The notes under the pieces: generated by a model | What the model saw: the letters and a program-made list of their open reading frames with translations, nothing else | Databases searched by the model: none | What the model was told of the DNA's origin: nothing | Position numbers and translations under genes: made by a program | Source: Alteromonas portus | GTDB taxonomy: Bacteria > Pseudomonadota > Gammaproteobacteria > Enterobacterales > Alteromonadaceae | Direction: 5' to 3' | Length of the DNA: 64,000 nt | Assembly (NCBI RefSeq): GCF_005117025.1 | Contig: NZ_SWCO01000001.1 | Location: 248,001 to 312,000, forward strand | Shown here: in pieces, positions 46,750-57,000 of the stretch | Layout of the letters: every line of letters begins with the position of its first letter | Numbering within the stretch: the first letter of the stretch is position 1

Positions 46750-48741
46750 ATGCCCTCTCGTCGTGAACTCGCCAATGCTATCCGTGCATTAAGCATGGAT
46801 GCCGTTCAACAAGCTAAATCTGGTCACCCAGGCGCCCCTATGGGGATGGCTGATATCGCGCAGGTATTATGGGGTGATTTCTTATCACACAACCCTGCGA
46901 ACCCGTCTTGGGCCAACCGCGATCGCTTTGTACTTTCAAATGGTCACGGCTCGATGCTGTTGTACTCTCTACTTCATCTTTCAGGCTATGAATTGCCAAT
47001 TGAAGAGTTAAAGAACTTCCGTCAGCTACATTCTAAAACGCCTGGTCACCCAGAGTATGGTTATGCGCCGGGTGTTGAAACCACTACTGGCCCACTAGGC
47101 CAAGGTATTAGCAATGCAGTGGGTATGGCGCTTGCCGAGAAAGTGCTAGCGGCACAGTTCAACAAAGACGGTCACACTATTGTTGATCACCACACCTACG
47201 CGTTCTTAGGTGACGGCTGCTTGATGGAAGGTATCTCACACGAGACATGTTCACTAGCCGGCACACTAGGCCTTGGTAAGCTCATCGCATTTTGGGATGA
47301 CAACGGCATTTCAATTGATGGTGAAGTAGAAGGCTGGTTCACTGACGATACGCCAGCACGCTTTAAGAGCTACGGTTGGGAAGTAATTGAAGGCGTTGAC
47401 GGTCACGATGCGGAGCAAGTAAAAGCCGCCATTGAGAAGGCACAAGCGAACACCGCGCAGCCTACGCTTATTTGTTGTAAAACCACTATTGGCTTCGGCT
47501 CGCCTAATAAAGAAGGTACCGAGTCTTGTCACGGTGCACCACTAGGTGATGACGAGATTGTAGCCACTCGCGAGAAGCTTGGCTGGAGCCACGGTGCGTT
47601 TGAAATTCCAGACGAAATTTACGCAGGCTGGGATGGCAAAGAGAAAGGCTCAAAAGCGGAAAGCGCGTGGAACGACGCTTTCGCAGCATACGAAGCCGCT
47701 TACCCAGAGCTTGCGGCAGAGTTCAAACGCCGCGTAAATGGCGAGTTGCCAGCAGATTTCAGCGACAAAGCAGACGCAATTATTGCTGAGCTTCAAGCTA
47801 ACCCACAAAACATTGCTTCACGTAAAGCATCGCAAAATGCATTAAACGCGTTTGGTCCGTTACTTCCTGAGCTATTAGGCGGCTCTGCCGACCTTGCTGG
47901 TTCTAACCTTACTATTTGGGAAGGCAGTAAAGGTGTTGAAGCAAACGACGCATCAGGTAACTACATTTATTACGGTGTGCGTGAGTTTGGTATGTCGGCC
48001 ATGATGAATGGTATTGCCCTTCACGGTGGCTTCAAGGCATACGGTGCAACCTTCCTAATGTTTATGGAATATGCACGTAATGCGGTACGTATGGCGGCCC
48101 TAATGAAGCAGCCTGCAATTTTCGTTTACACTCACGATTCAATTGGTCTAGGTGAAGACGGCCCAACGCACCAACCGGTAGAGCAGGTGGTTGCGCTACG
48201 TGCGACGCCTAATCTTGATAACTGGCGTCCTTGTGATCAGGTTGAGTCTGCTGTGTCGTGGAAGTCTGCCATTGAGCGCACTGACGGCCCAACAACGCTA
48301 ATCTTCACTCGTCAAGGCTTAGCCCAGCAAGAAAGAACGGCCCAACAAGTTGCTGATATCGCGAAAGGTGGTTACGTACTTAAAGATTGTGAAGGTACGC
48401 CAGAGCTTATTCTTATTGGTACCGGTTCTGAGGTTCAGCTAGCCGTTGAAGCAGCAGAAAAACTAACCGAGCAAGGCAAAGCGGTTCGCGTAGTGTCTAT
48501 GCCATCAACTGACGTATTTGACCGTCAGCCTGCTGACTACCGTGAAAGCGTACTGCCTTCTAGCGTAGTTAAACGCGTAGCGGTTGAAGCCTTGTCTAAA
48601 GACAGCTGGTACAAGTACGTTGGCTTTAATGGCGCTATCGTAGGCATGGACACCTTTGGTGAGTCTGCACCTGCGGGCGACCTGTTCAAGCACTTCAACA
48701 TTACCACTGACGCTGTAGTAGAGGCTGCACTGTCTCTGTAA
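46750..48741 (+). CDS. tkt: Transketolase
   Basis: A 663-residue thiamine-diphosphate enzyme of the pentose phosphate pathway. ThDP and Mg2+ region: [53 protein letters not shown], and [13 protein letters not shown] with the GDG...N motif. Middle domain has [17 protein letters not shown] and [15 protein letters not shown]. Length is standard. It begins the tkt-epd-pgk-fba cluster; epd follows after 18 bases. Confidence 0.96.
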   Translation: MPSRRELANAIRALSMDAVQQAKSGHPGAPMGMADIAQVLWGDFLSHNPANPSWANRDRFVLSNGHGSMLLYSLLHLSGYELPIEELKNFRQLHSKTPGHPEYGYAPGVETTTGPLGQGISNAVGMALAEKVLAAQFNKDGHTIVDHHTYAFLGDGCLMEGISHETCSLAGTLGLGKLIAFWDDNGISIDGEVEGWFTDDTPARFKSYGWEVIEGVDGHDAEQVKAAIEKAQANTAQPTLICCKTTIGFGSPNKEGTESCHGAPLGDDEIVATREKLGWSHGAFEIPDEIYAGWDGKEKGSKAESAWNDAFAAYEAAYPELAAEFKRRVNGELPADFSDKADAIIAELQANPQNIASRKASQNALNAFGPLLPELLGGSADLAGSNLTIWEGSKGVEANDASGNYIYYGVREFGMSAMMNGIALHGGFKAYGATFLMFMEYARNAVRMAALMKQPAIFVYTHDSIGLGEDGPTHQPVEQVVALRATPNLDNWRPCDQVESAVSWKSAIERTDGPTTLIFTRQGLAQQERTAQQVADIAKGGYVLKDCEGTPELILIGTGSEVQLAVEAAEKLTEQGKAVRVVSMPSTDVFDRQPADYRESVLPSSVVKRVAVEALSKDSWYKYVGFNGAIVGMDTFGESAPAGDLFKHFNITTDAVVEAALSL

Positions 48742-48759
48742 GAGGTAATAGATAAGCCT

Positions 48760-49770
48760 ATGGTAAATATTGCCATAAATGGGTTTGGTCGTATTGGTCG
48801 AAACGTGTTGCGCGCGCTGTATGAAAGCGGGCGCAACAACGAATTTAACGTGGTGGCCATTAACGACATTGCTAAACCCGAAGGCATTGCACATTTACTC
48901 AAATACGATACCGCCCACGGGCGGTTCCGTTTTGATGTGGCCTTAGAAAACAACACGCTTAACGTGGCAGGCGACGATATCACGCTGCTTGCGATTAGCG
49001 ATATAAAAGACCTACCGTGGAAAGACTTAGGCGTTGATATTGTGCTTGAGTGTACGGGGAAGTTTGATGACAGAGCGTCGGGGCAAGCCCACATAGATGC
49101 GGGCGCTGGTAAAGTGCTGTTCTCATCACCTGGGTCACCTGATTTAGACAATACGGTTATTTTTGGAACCAACGAAGACACGTTGACCAGTGAACAAAAA
49201 TTAGTCTCCAATGGCTCTTGCACTACAAACTGTATTGTTCCTGTAATTCAAGCACTAGACGCCGCGTTCGGTGTTGAAAGTGGTACGATCACAACCATTC
49301 ACGCCTCTATGCACGACCAGCAGGTGATAGACGCGTATCACGAAGATTTGCGCAGAACCCGAGCTGCAAGTCAGTCGATTATTCCCGTAGATACACGCCT
49401 TGCTGCCGGTATAGAGCGTATTTTGCCTAAGTTTGCGGGTAAGTTCGAAGCTATTGCGGTTCGAGTACCTACGATCAACGTTACTGCCATGGACCTAAGC
49501 GTAACGCTTCAATCTAAAGTGACAATCGAGCAAGTTAACCAAGCCTTACGCAATGCAAAAGCGGGGCGTTTACAGGGCATTTTGGACTACACTGAAGAGC
49601 CTTTGGTGTCGGTAGATTTCAATCACGACCCTCACTCGTGTATTGTAGATGGCACACAAACAAGAGTCAGTCACAAACAGCTGGTTAAAACACTGGTGTG
49701 GTGTGACAACGAATGGGGTTTTGCAAACCGTATGCTCGATACCGCTAAAGTGATGTTCGACGCAAAATAA
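48760..49770 (+). CDS. epd: D-erythrose-4-phosphate dehydrogenase
   Basis: A 336-residue GAPDH-family enzyme that oxidises erythrose-4-phosphate to 4-phosphoerythronate for pyridoxal phosphate synthesis. NAD-binding [17 protein letters not shown]; catalytic Cys in SNGSCTTNC; the Epd-type stretch [31 protein letters not shown] distinguishes it from GapA. C-terminal [16 protein letters not shown]. The position before pgk is the classic one. A role as GAPDH cannot be fully excluded. Confidence 0.92.
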   Translation: MVNIAINGFGRIGRNVLRALYESGRNNEFNVVAINDIAKPEGIAHLLKYDTAHGRFRFDVALENNTLNVAGDDITLLAISDIKDLPWKDLGVDIVLECTGKFDDRASGQAHIDAGAGKVLFSSPGSPDLDNTVIFGTNEDTLTSEQKLVSNGSCTTNCIVPVIQALDAAFGVESGTITTIHASMHDQQVIDAYHEDLRRTRAASQSIIPVDTRLAAGIERILPKFAGKFEAIAVRVPTINVTAMDLSVTLQSKVTIEQVNQALRNAKAGRLQGILDYTEEPLVSVDFNHDPHSCIVDGTQTRVSHKQLVKTLVWCDNEWGFANRMLDTAKVMFDAK

Positions 49771-49778
49771 AGCATTGA

Positions 49779-49854
49779 TGCTGCCAAGGGTTGGTAGCAC
49801 CAGCCCGCGCAGCTTTCACCGTTAATTTGAGCGTGTCTTACCTTTAACACGCTC
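49779..49854 (+). promoter_or_regulatory. Two hairpins between epd and pgk
   Basis: TGCTGCCAA (49779-49787) with TTGGTAGCA (49791-49799) forms a 9-bp stem with one wobble and a 3-base loop. GAGCGTGT (49829-49836) with ACACGCTC (49847-49854) is a perfect 8-bp stem. Neither has a T run, so mRNA processing or stability control between cistrons is more likely than termination. Confidence 0.5.
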
Positions 49855-49884
49855 TACTGAATTTGAATTAACATAGGAAAGACG

Positions 49885-51060
49885 ATGGCAATTCCAAGCA
49901 TGAGCGATATGGCCCTAAAAGGTCAGCGCGTATTAATTAGACAAGATTTAAACGTGCCGGTAAAAGACGGCAAAGTAACTTCTGATGCGCGTATCAAAGC
50001 ATCAATCCCTACGATTAAAGCAGCCCTAGACGCTGGCGCGGCAGTTATGGTGATGTCTCACCTTGGCCGTCCTACTGAAGGCGAGCCTGCTGATGAGTTC
50101 TCTCTTCAACCTGTGGTTGATTATCTTAACGATGCTTTAGACGTACCGGTTAAGCTTGTAAAAGACTACCTAAACGGCGTTGAGCTTGCCGATGGTGAAT
50201 TGGTTATTCTTGAAAACGTACGTTTTAACAACGGCGAGAAAAAAGACGATGAGACGCTAGCGAAACAGTATGCAGCCCTTTGCGATATTTTCGTTATGGA
50301 TGCGTTCGGTACTGCTCACCGCGCACAAGCGTCTACCCACGGCGTTGCCAAATTCGCACCAAAAGCCTGTGCTGGCCCATTACTTGCTGCAGAATTAGAT
50401 GCACTTGGCAAAGCGTTAGATAATCCTAAGCGCCCGATGGTGGCCATAGTAGGTGGTTCTAAAGTTTCAACTAAGCTTACTGTACTTAAAACGCTGGCTG
50501 AAAAAGTAGACCAGCTAATTGTTGGCGGTGGTATCGCTAATACCTTTATTGCGGCACAGGGTCACAATGTCGGTAAATCTTTGGTGGAAATGGATTTAAC
50601 CGAGCAAGCCACGCTGCTTATGAATGAAGCTCAAGCGAATGGCGGTAATATTCCAGTGCCAACAGACGTAGTCGTAGGCAAAGCGTTTGATGAAAATACC
50701 GAAGCGACGCTAAAAGTAGTCAGTGATGTTGCTGATGACGATATGATTTTTGATATCGGCCCAGACTCTTCAAAAGCGTTAGAAGACATTATTAAAAACG
50801 CGGGTACTATCGTATGGAATGGCCCGGTAGGCGTATTTGAATTTGAGCAGTTCAGTGCTGGTACGAAAGCGCTTTCAGAAGCAATTGCAGCAAGCGACGC
50901 ATTCTCAATTGCAGGTGGTGGTGATACACTAGCAGCAGTTGATAAATACGGAATTGCCGATAAGGTTTCTTATATTTCAACAGGTGGTGGCGCGTTCCTC
51001 GAATTCTTGGAAGGTAAAACACTACCAGCGGTAGCAGTACTAGAAGAAAAAAACAAATAA
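49885..51060 (+). CDS. pgk: Phosphoglycerate kinase
   Basis: A 391-residue glycolytic kinase. [19 protein letters not shown] and SHLGRPTEG in the N-terminal substrate domain, [28 protein letters not shown] and the nucleotide-binding [16 protein letters not shown] plus [14 protein letters not shown] at the C-terminus. Ribosome binding site AGGAAAG, 5 bases from ATG. Confidence 0.97.
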   Translation: MAIPSMSDMALKGQRVLIRQDLNVPVKDGKVTSDARIKASIPTIKAALDAGAAVMVMSHLGRPTEGEPADEFSLQPVVDYLNDALDVPVKLVKDYLNGVELADGELVILENVRFNNGEKKDDETLAKQYAALCDIFVMDAFGTAHRAQASTHGVAKFAPKACAGPLLAAELDALGKALDNPKRPMVAIVGGSKVSTKLTVLKTLAEKVDQLIVGGGIANTFIAAQGHNVGKSLVEMDLTEQATLLMNEAQANGGNIPVPTDVVVGKAFDENTEATLKVVSDVADDDMIFDIGPDSSKALEDIIKNAGTIVWNGPVGVFEFEQFSAGTKALSEAIAASDAFSIAGGGDTLAAVDKYGIADKVSYISTGGGAFLEFLEGKTLPAVAVLEEKNK

Positions 51061-51064
51061 GCCT

Positions 51065-51092
51065 AAACGCTGCACTTTTAAGCAGCGTTTTA
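51065..51092 (+). terminator. Rho-independent terminator after pgk
   Basis: AAACGCTGC (51065-51073) with GCAGCGTTT (51082-51090), 8-base loop. The T run is short (TTTT). Confidence 0.75.
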
Positions 51093-51194
51093 TAGCGCTA
51101 GAGAGCTCATAGAAGCTCCTAAAAGCTAAGGCCTAGTGCAAATGTTGCCCCACTATGTGTCACGCTCAGTAACAGCATTTTGAGCGTGACCATT

Positions 51195-51210
51195 TAATCG
51201 GAAACGATTA
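51195..51210. promoter_or_regulatory. Palindrome TAATCG-GAAA-CGATTA upstream of fba
   Basis: Perfect 6-bp arms around GAAA. The right part GGAAACGATTAC is partly like a Cra/FruR-type site (8 of 12 against TGAAACGTTTCA). It could be an operator for the aldolase gene; low certainty. Confidence 0.3.
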
Positions 51211-51242
51211 CGTCTGCGAAACAGTGAAGTACGCAGATATAA

Positions 51243-51325
51243 ATACCAATCTTATTACAGATGTGTTTACTTAAGGTGTCGGCGTGCCGTGTCTGAGACA
51301 AACAGATCTTTAATAGAATTGGTAT
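51243..51325. repeat. 83-bp near-perfect palindromic element
   Basis: The left end starts ATACCAAT and the right end finishes ATTGGTAT. The first 26 bases of each arm match at 22 positions (shared ATACCAAT..TATTA.AGAT.TGTTT), and the apex is CGGC-GT-GCCG (51280-51289), exactly at the centre. No ORF inside. It looks like a small mobile or REP-type palindromic unit lying between pgk and fba, 56 bases before the fba start. Confidence 0.6.
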
Positions 51326-51381
51326 AACAATAAACCCTACACCTGTCTATTAAGGCAGTAATATACAAAAGGAGTGTTGCA

Positions 51382-52281
51382 ATGGCATCACAAGCTCAGC
51401 AGGCAATGTTGGATAAACTGAAAACACAAACCGGTTTTATTGCAGCGTTAGATCAAAGCGGCGGTAGTACACCTAAAGCGTTACGCTTATATGGCATCGA
51501 AGAGTCTGAATACAGCTCAGACGAAGAGATGTTTAATCTAGTTCACGAAATGCGTACGCGCATTATCACCAGCACCCCTTTTAGCGGCGAGCGCGTTCTT
51601 GGCGCAATCTTATTTGAAAACACCCTTGATAGAGAAATTGAAGGCATGTCTACTGCGCACTTCTTGTGGCAGAAAAAGCGTGTTATTCCTTTCTTAAAGG
51701 TTGATAAAGGATTGGCTGAAGAAAGCAACGGCGTACAGATCATGAAGTCAATACCAGGTCTAGATGCTCTGCTTGCTAAAGCGGTAGCGCAAGACGTATT
51801 TGGCACTAAGATGCGTAGTGTGGTAAAGCTTGCGAATCATCAAGGTATTAAAGATGTCGTTGCTCAGCAATTTGAAGTAGGTAAGCAAATTCTAGCTGCT
51901 GGCCTTGTTCCAATTATCGAGCCAGAGGTTGATATTCACAGCCCGCAAAAAGCAGAAGCTGAAGCGCTACTTAAGTTAGAGATCCTAACCCAGCTTAATC
52001 TTCTTAGCGAAGGTGAAGAAGTGATGCTTAAGTTAACGCTACCAACTGAAGCTAACTTTTATAAAGAGCTTGTTGATCACCCTCGCGTACTTAAAGTGGT
52101 TGCACTTTCTGGCGGCTACAGCCGTGACGACGCAAACGCAAAACTATCAGAAAACCAAGGCATGATCGCGAGCTTCTCTCGTGCATTAACCGAAGGTGTA
52201 TCTGCACAGCAATCTCAAGAAGAGTTTGAAGCAACACTAGATAAAGCGATTGAAGGTATTTACCAAGCTTCTAAAGCCTAG
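51382..52281 (+). CDS. fda: Fructose-bisphosphate aldolase, class I
   Basis: A 299-residue Schiff-base aldolase of the short bacterial class I type (as in Staphylococcus), cleaving fructose-1,6-bisphosphate. [15 protein letters not shown], the Lys-containing [38 protein letters not shown] with the probable Schiff-base Lys, and [13 protein letters not shown] for phosphate binding. Many gammaproteobacteria have a class II zinc enzyme after pgk; here the class I type takes that place. GGAG ribosome binding site, 7 bases upstream. Confidence 0.93.
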   Translation: MASQAQQAMLDKLKTQTGFIAALDQSGGSTPKALRLYGIEESEYSSDEEMFNLVHEMRTRIITSTPFSGERVLGAILFENTLDREIEGMSTAHFLWQKKRVIPFLKVDKGLAEESNGVQIMKSIPGLDALLAKAVAQDVFGTKMRSVVKLANHQGIKDVVAQQFEVGKQILAAGLVPIIEPEVDIHSPQKAEAEALLKLEILTQLNLLSEGEEVMLKLTLPTEANFYKELVDHPRVLKVVALSGGYSRDDANAKLSENQGMIASFSRALTEGVSAQQSQEEFEATLDKAIEGIYQASKA

Positions 52282-52305
52282 ACTTTCTCTTAACTTGTTT
52301 ATTAC

Positions 52306-52332
52306 AAAGAGCGCTATTCAGCGCTCTTTTTG
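52306..52332 (+). terminator. Rho-independent terminator after the aldolase gene
   Basis: AAAGAGCGC (52306-52314) with GCGCTCTTT (52321-52329), 6-base loop, T run. Confidence 0.88.
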
Positions 52333-52446
52333 TTTAGATTAACGCATTCAATTCAAAGCCTGTTGTCAAAAAAAAGCGGACTGTGTAGCATCTCGCGCCA
52401 TTGTCATTGCTTGATATCATTGAAGCCTAGTATTGGAAGTAAACTG

Positions 52447-52761
52447 GTGAATTTCCAACACATAAATACTCAACGCTTTTGCTACGGTTTAGCGCTGTTA
52501 TTGTTTACGTGCTTGCTTACCATTAAACAAGATATTAAGCCCATCTCGTTTAAGCATCAGCTTGATGCATCCGTATCGACCCTATCAATAGAAAGTAGCG
52601 CAGAAGAAAATGGGCAAGACGACCTATTTTTGTCCGTTATCAATACGTTTGGTAACGCTGCGATTATTAGTTCACTTAGTGAAAACCCTCCCCCGTATTT
52701 AGTCTCTTGGACTAAAAAGAGCTACGTCACCCCACTTACAAGAGCGCCACCTGCTGCTTAA
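52447..52761 (+). CDS. Small RAPP-tailed membrane protein upstream of RND efflux operon
   Basis: A 104-residue protein with a GTG start at 52447 (GGAAGTAAACTG just before it, like the GGAATTCTG before the paralogue at 32335). An upstream in-frame ATG at 52330 lies in the aldolase terminator and is rejected. One hydrophobic segment (about 12-27, YGLALLLFTCLLTIKQ) then a periplasmic region with SSAEENGQDDLF and the tail W-x-K-x ... TRAPPAA. It is a paralogue of the protein before secDF by tail, spacing and centre motif. Function unknown; the neighbouring gene products suggest an RND partner. Confidence 0.65.
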   Translation: MNFQHINTQRFCYGLALLLFTCLLTIKQDIKPISFKHQLDASVSTLSIESSAEENGQDDLFLSVINTFGNAAIISSLSENPPPYLVSWTKKSYVTPLTRAPPAA

Positions 52762-52796
52762 GCTTTTCTTCTTGCTTTAATTTTCGAGAGAAAAGC
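52762..52796 (+). promoter_or_regulatory. Hairpin after the RAPP protein gene
   Basis: GCTTTTCT (52762-52769) with AGAAAAGC (52789-52796), 19-base loop, starting directly after the stop codon. No T run. Same relative position as the hairpin at 32735. Confidence 0.4.
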
Positions 52797-52914
52797 CCTT
52801 CAATTTCAAAATTTTCACAAACGTCAGTTCTCTTCAGAGCTGGTTATATTCGTGCGTGCATGGCTGAGTGATTGAGAAGCCCGAGCGGCAATAAAACTGA
52901 CCGGTAAACAAAAA

Positions 52915-52979
52915 CGAGCAGTAAATTACTCGCTATGCCGTACTAATGCTGTTGCCTGTCTATAGGCAATACCTATAAG
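52915..52979 (+). promoter_or_regulatory. Candidate promoter and operator of the RND efflux operon
   Basis: TTGCCT (52952-52957) and TATAAG (52974-52979) with a 16-base spacer. TTGCCT also forms a perfect inverted repeat with AGGCAA (52964-52969). Upstream is CGAG-CAGTAAATTA-CTCG (52915-52932), with AGTAA-A-TTACT inside. Either could bind a repressor; no regulator gene is adjacent. Confidence 0.4.
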
Positions 52980-52994
52980 AACGATTTTAAAATT

Positions 52995-54083
52995 ATGAGC
53001 AAAAAAACGCTTTTAGCAGCAAGTATTCTTACCGTCATATTAACTGGGTGTGGTCATCAAGAGCACGAAGCTCATCATAGTGGTCCGCTAGAATTCAATG
53101 TCTCGCATCCAATAAACAAAGATACAGTTCTTGTTAAAGAGTACGTCAGTCAAATTCGCGCCATTCAACATATTGAGTTAAGAGCAATGGAAAGAGGGTA
53201 CCTTGCCTCTACGTTCGTTGATGAAGGTCAGACCGTAGAGAAAGGAAGCCCTATGTTTAAAATAGTGCCTACTATCTACGAAGCAGAACTTAAGCGAGCT
53301 CAGGCAGAGGCTAAAGCTGCGCAAATGGAGCTCAAAAACACCAAGTCCCTAGTTAACCAAAATATAGTCTCACCTAACGAGCTTGCTGTTGTGGAAGCCG
53401 AGTATCAAAAAGCGCAGGCTGAAGTTGAACTAGCAGCAGCACATTTGGCATTCACTGATATTAAAGCCCCCTTTACTGGGAAGATGGACCATTTAGAAGC
53501 AAGAACAGGTAGTCTGCTCGATGAGGGAGAGCTTCTTACAACCATGTCTGATTTAAGCCAAATGTGGGTTTACTTCAATGTGCCAGAGTCGGAGTATCTA
53601 GATTATGTACAAAGCGGAAAAGCGAATGAAGGGACGAGCGTTCGCTTAAAGCTCGCAAACGGTACAATTTATCCTTACGAAGGGGTGATAGATACCATTG
53701 AAGCCGATTTTGATAACCATACTGGCACAATCGAAATGCGTGCTTCATTTCCTAATCCTGATGAAATGTTACGACATGGACAAACTGGTAATATACTGGT
53801 CGACGTCGACTATCCAAACGCGCTGGTCATCCCCCAAAAGGCGACTTTTCAAATATTGGATCAGAACTATGTATATGTTCTAGATGCTGACAATACCCTT
53901 ACCACACGACATATAGAGATTGCAGCTGAATTACCTCATGTCTTCTTGGTATCAGAGGGGCTGAAAGAAGATGACACGATTCTTCTTGAGGGTTTGAGAC
54001 GAGTAAGTAATGGCGATCACATTAAGCCAAACCTTATTTCTTCTGACGATACGTTAGCTGAACTAGCACTTCAGGCAGAGTAG
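52995..54083 (+). CDS. RND efflux periplasmic adaptor (membrane fusion protein)
   Basis: A 362-residue lipoprotein (lipobox LTGC, Cys20) of the AcrA/MexA family linking an inner-membrane RND pump to an outer-membrane channel. Order: beta-barrel start (EYVSQIRAIQHIELRAMERGYL), lipoyl part (VDEGQTVEKGSPMFKIVP), helical hairpin (YEAELKRAQAEAKAAQMELKNTKSL to VELAAAHL), second lipoyl half (DIKAPFTGKMDHLEARTGSLLDEGELLTTM), and C-terminal beta-barrel and membrane-proximal parts (LVIPQKATFQI). A His/Glu-rich start (GHQEHEAHH) follows the lipid Cys and may contact metals, though similar stretches also occur as spacers. The pump gene follows after 10 bases. Confidence 0.92.
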   Translation: MSKKTLLAASILTVILTGCGHQEHEAHHSGPLEFNVSHPINKDTVLVKEYVSQIRAIQHIELRAMERGYLASTFVDEGQTVEKGSPMFKIVPTIYEAELKRAQAEAKAAQMELKNTKSLVNQNIVSPNELAVVEAEYQKAQAEVELAAAHLAFTDIKAPFTGKMDHLEARTGSLLDEGELLTTMSDLSQMWVYFNVPESEYLDYVQSGKANEGTSVRLKLANGTIYPYEGVIDTIEADFDNHTGTIEMRASFPNPDEMLRHGQTGNILVDVDYPNALVIPQKATFQILDQNYVYVLDADNTLTTRHIEIAAELPHVFLVSEGLKEDDTILLEGLRRVSNGDHIKPNLISSDDTLAELALQAE

Positions 54084-54093
54084 GGGATTTAGT

Positions 54094-57000
54094 ATGTTTG
54101 GTGTATTTATTAAACGTCCGGTGATGGCGATCATGCTATCCCTTATGATTATCTTTTTAGGCGCGCTTTCAGTTTTTACCTTGCCTACTTCTCAATTTCC
54201 AGATATCGCTCCTCCCAGGGTTCTAATTTCTTTGGCATACCCTGGTTCAAGTGCTGATGTACTTGTAAAGTCATCCTTGGTAACCATTGAGCGTTCAATA
54301 AATGGTGTGCCGGGCATGAAGTACATTGTGTCTGATGCCACAAGTGCCGGTGAAGCTACTATTCAAGTTATCTTTGACTTGGATGTAGACCCTAACCAAG
54401 CGCTAATAAACGTGAAAACGCGGCTTGATCAGGTAATGAACCGGCTCCCGCAGTTGGTACAACTTGAGGGAGTAGTACTTCAAAGGGTGCAGCCAAGCAT
54501 GTTGATGTATATCAACGTCTACAGCACAGACGAAGAGGCCGATGAGAAGTTTCTTTATAACTACTCGAACATTAACGTCATACCAGAAATACAGCGTGTT
54601 AACGGTATTGCCAGCGCTAAAATATTGGGTAGTCGGCAGTATGCTATGCGCATCTGGTTAAAGCCAGATCGCATGCGAGCGTATAATATTTCAGTCGATG
54701 AAGTGATGGAGTCGATTGATGAGCAAAGCCTGATTGGTCGTCCAGGCCGACTTGGACGAAGCTCGGGAATAAGTGCGCAGTCTAAAGAATATGTGCTTGT
54801 TTATGAAGGACGGTACGACGAGCCTGATGAATACAAAAATATCATTATCAGAGCGGATAGTGACGGCAAGCTGCTTAAGTTAAGTGACATAGCAGACGTA
54901 GAGCTTAGCAGTGAGTTTTTCGATATCTATTCAAACAAAGATGGGTATCCTTCTGCGGCAATCGTGTTAAAGCAAAATTATGGCAGTAGCGCTAATGAAG
55001 TGATATCTCAAGTAAAAGCTAAAATGGCAGAGCTTGAAGAAACCTTCCCTGAAGGCATGAAATACGAAATTAACTATGACGTGTCTAAGTTTCTCGATGC
55101 ATCAATAGAACAGGTACTGCATACCTTATTTGAAGCGTTTATCTTAGTCTCGCTGGTGGTTTTCATCTTTTTGGGAGACTGGCGTTCCACCTTAATTCCC
55201 TTATTGGCCGTCCCCGTATCCTTAATCGGTACCTTTTTTTGTATGCAAGCAACGGGTGTAAACATTAACTTGATCACCCTTTTCGCGTTGGTATTGGCTA
55301 TAGGGATAGTGGTAGATAACGCCATTGTTATCGTTGAAGCTGTGCATGCAAAAATGGAAGAGAGCGCTAGCTTAACGCCTTATATGGCTACGCAGCAGGT
55401 ATTGGGTGAAATGGGCGGCGCTATTATTGCTATCACGCTTGTGATGACAGCGGTATTTGTGCCTTTAGTGTTTATGACTGGGCCGGTGGGCGTCTTTTAT
55501 CGTCAATTCTCTATCACCATGGCATCGTCTATTATCATCTCTTGTATTGTAGCGCTTTCGCTAACGCCAGTGTTGTGCGCGATGCTACTTAAAAATCCGC
55601 ACACACATACCAAAAAAGCCACGCCAATTAGTAAGCTTATCGGTGTATTCAATTATTGGTTCGACAAGCTCACCGGGCGTTATACCAGCATCATAAAAGC
55701 GTTAGTAACCCGTCGCGTGGTGACTATTTTGTCGCTTTTTGCGTTTGTCGCAGGCACGATTGGTTTCAATCACATTCTTCCGACTGGTTTTATTCCCGGA
55801 GAAGATCAGGGGCAAATTTACGCCATTATTCAAACCCCTCCAGGAAGTACCCTTGAAGTAACAAATGAAGTAGCAAGAGAGCTTCAAACCCTTGCCCTAG
55901 ATGTCGAAGGGGTGTCATCAGTTTCTTCACTCGCAGGTTATGAAATCTTAACGGAAGGTCGTGGCTCTAATGCGGGTACTTGTCTAATTAACCTCAAAGA
56001 CTGGGCAAATAGAGACCAGACGGTAGAGGAAATCATTGAAGAACTTGAAGCTAAGACCCATCACCTTGGCGCTGTGGTTGAATACTTTGAGCCCCCTGTA
56101 GTGCCTGGCTATGGTGCGTCATCTGGGCTGTCGTTCCGTTTGCTAGACAAAACAAACACGACGGATTACCAAGAGTTTGATGAAATAAATCAAGCTTTCA
56201 TGGATGAGCTGTCAAAACGTAAAGAACTCAAAGGGCTATTTACTTTCTACGCGGCTAATTACCCTCAATATAAAATTGAAATAGACAACCAAGCTGCGAT
56301 GCAAAAAGGCGTATCAATTGGTAAGGCAATGGAAAACCTTAATATCTTAATTGGTAGTACCTACGAGCAAGGCTTTACCCGTTTCAATAACTTTTACAAG
56401 GTGTATACCCAAAGTGCTCCAGAGTATCGTCGTTATCCGAGTGACTTGATGGACTACTACGTTAAAAATGAGGAAGGTGAAATGGTGCCTTACTCTGCGT
56501 TTATGAAGCTGATTAAAACGCAAGGGCCTAATGAAATCACTCGATACAATCTTTACACCTCTGCAGCCATTCGTGCGGAGCCCGCAAAAGGCTATACCTC
56601 TGCCGAAGCTATTAAAGCGGTTGAAGAAGTTGCTGCAGCAACGTTACCTAAAGGCTATGACATAGGTTGGGAGGGGTTATCGTTTGACGAGGCCAAACGC
56701 GGTAGTGAAGCCATCGTCATATTCGGTGTAGTTCTACTATTTGTATATATCGTATTGGCGTCGCAATATGAAAGCTTTCTGCTTCCTCTTGCTGTTATTT
56801 TGTCGTTACCAAGTGGTCTAATCGGATCTTTTATTCTGCTTGACTTAATGGGCTTAGCGAACGATGTCTACGCGCAATTAGGTCTTGTAATGCTGGTTGG
56901 ATTACTGGGCAAGAACGCCGTGCTGATTGTTGAATACGCGGTACAGAAAAACCAGCAGGGTTTATCTATCGCAGAAGCCGCCGTCGACGCAGCAAAACAG

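Noticed and set aside
51195-51210. Cra/FruR operator before fba
   Set aside because: Only 8 of 12 consensus positions agree; kept only as a low-confidence palindrome.
52330-52446. Upstream in-frame ATG for the second RAPP protein
   Set aside because: It sits in the T run of the aldolase terminator; GTG 52447 matches the start context of the paralogue.
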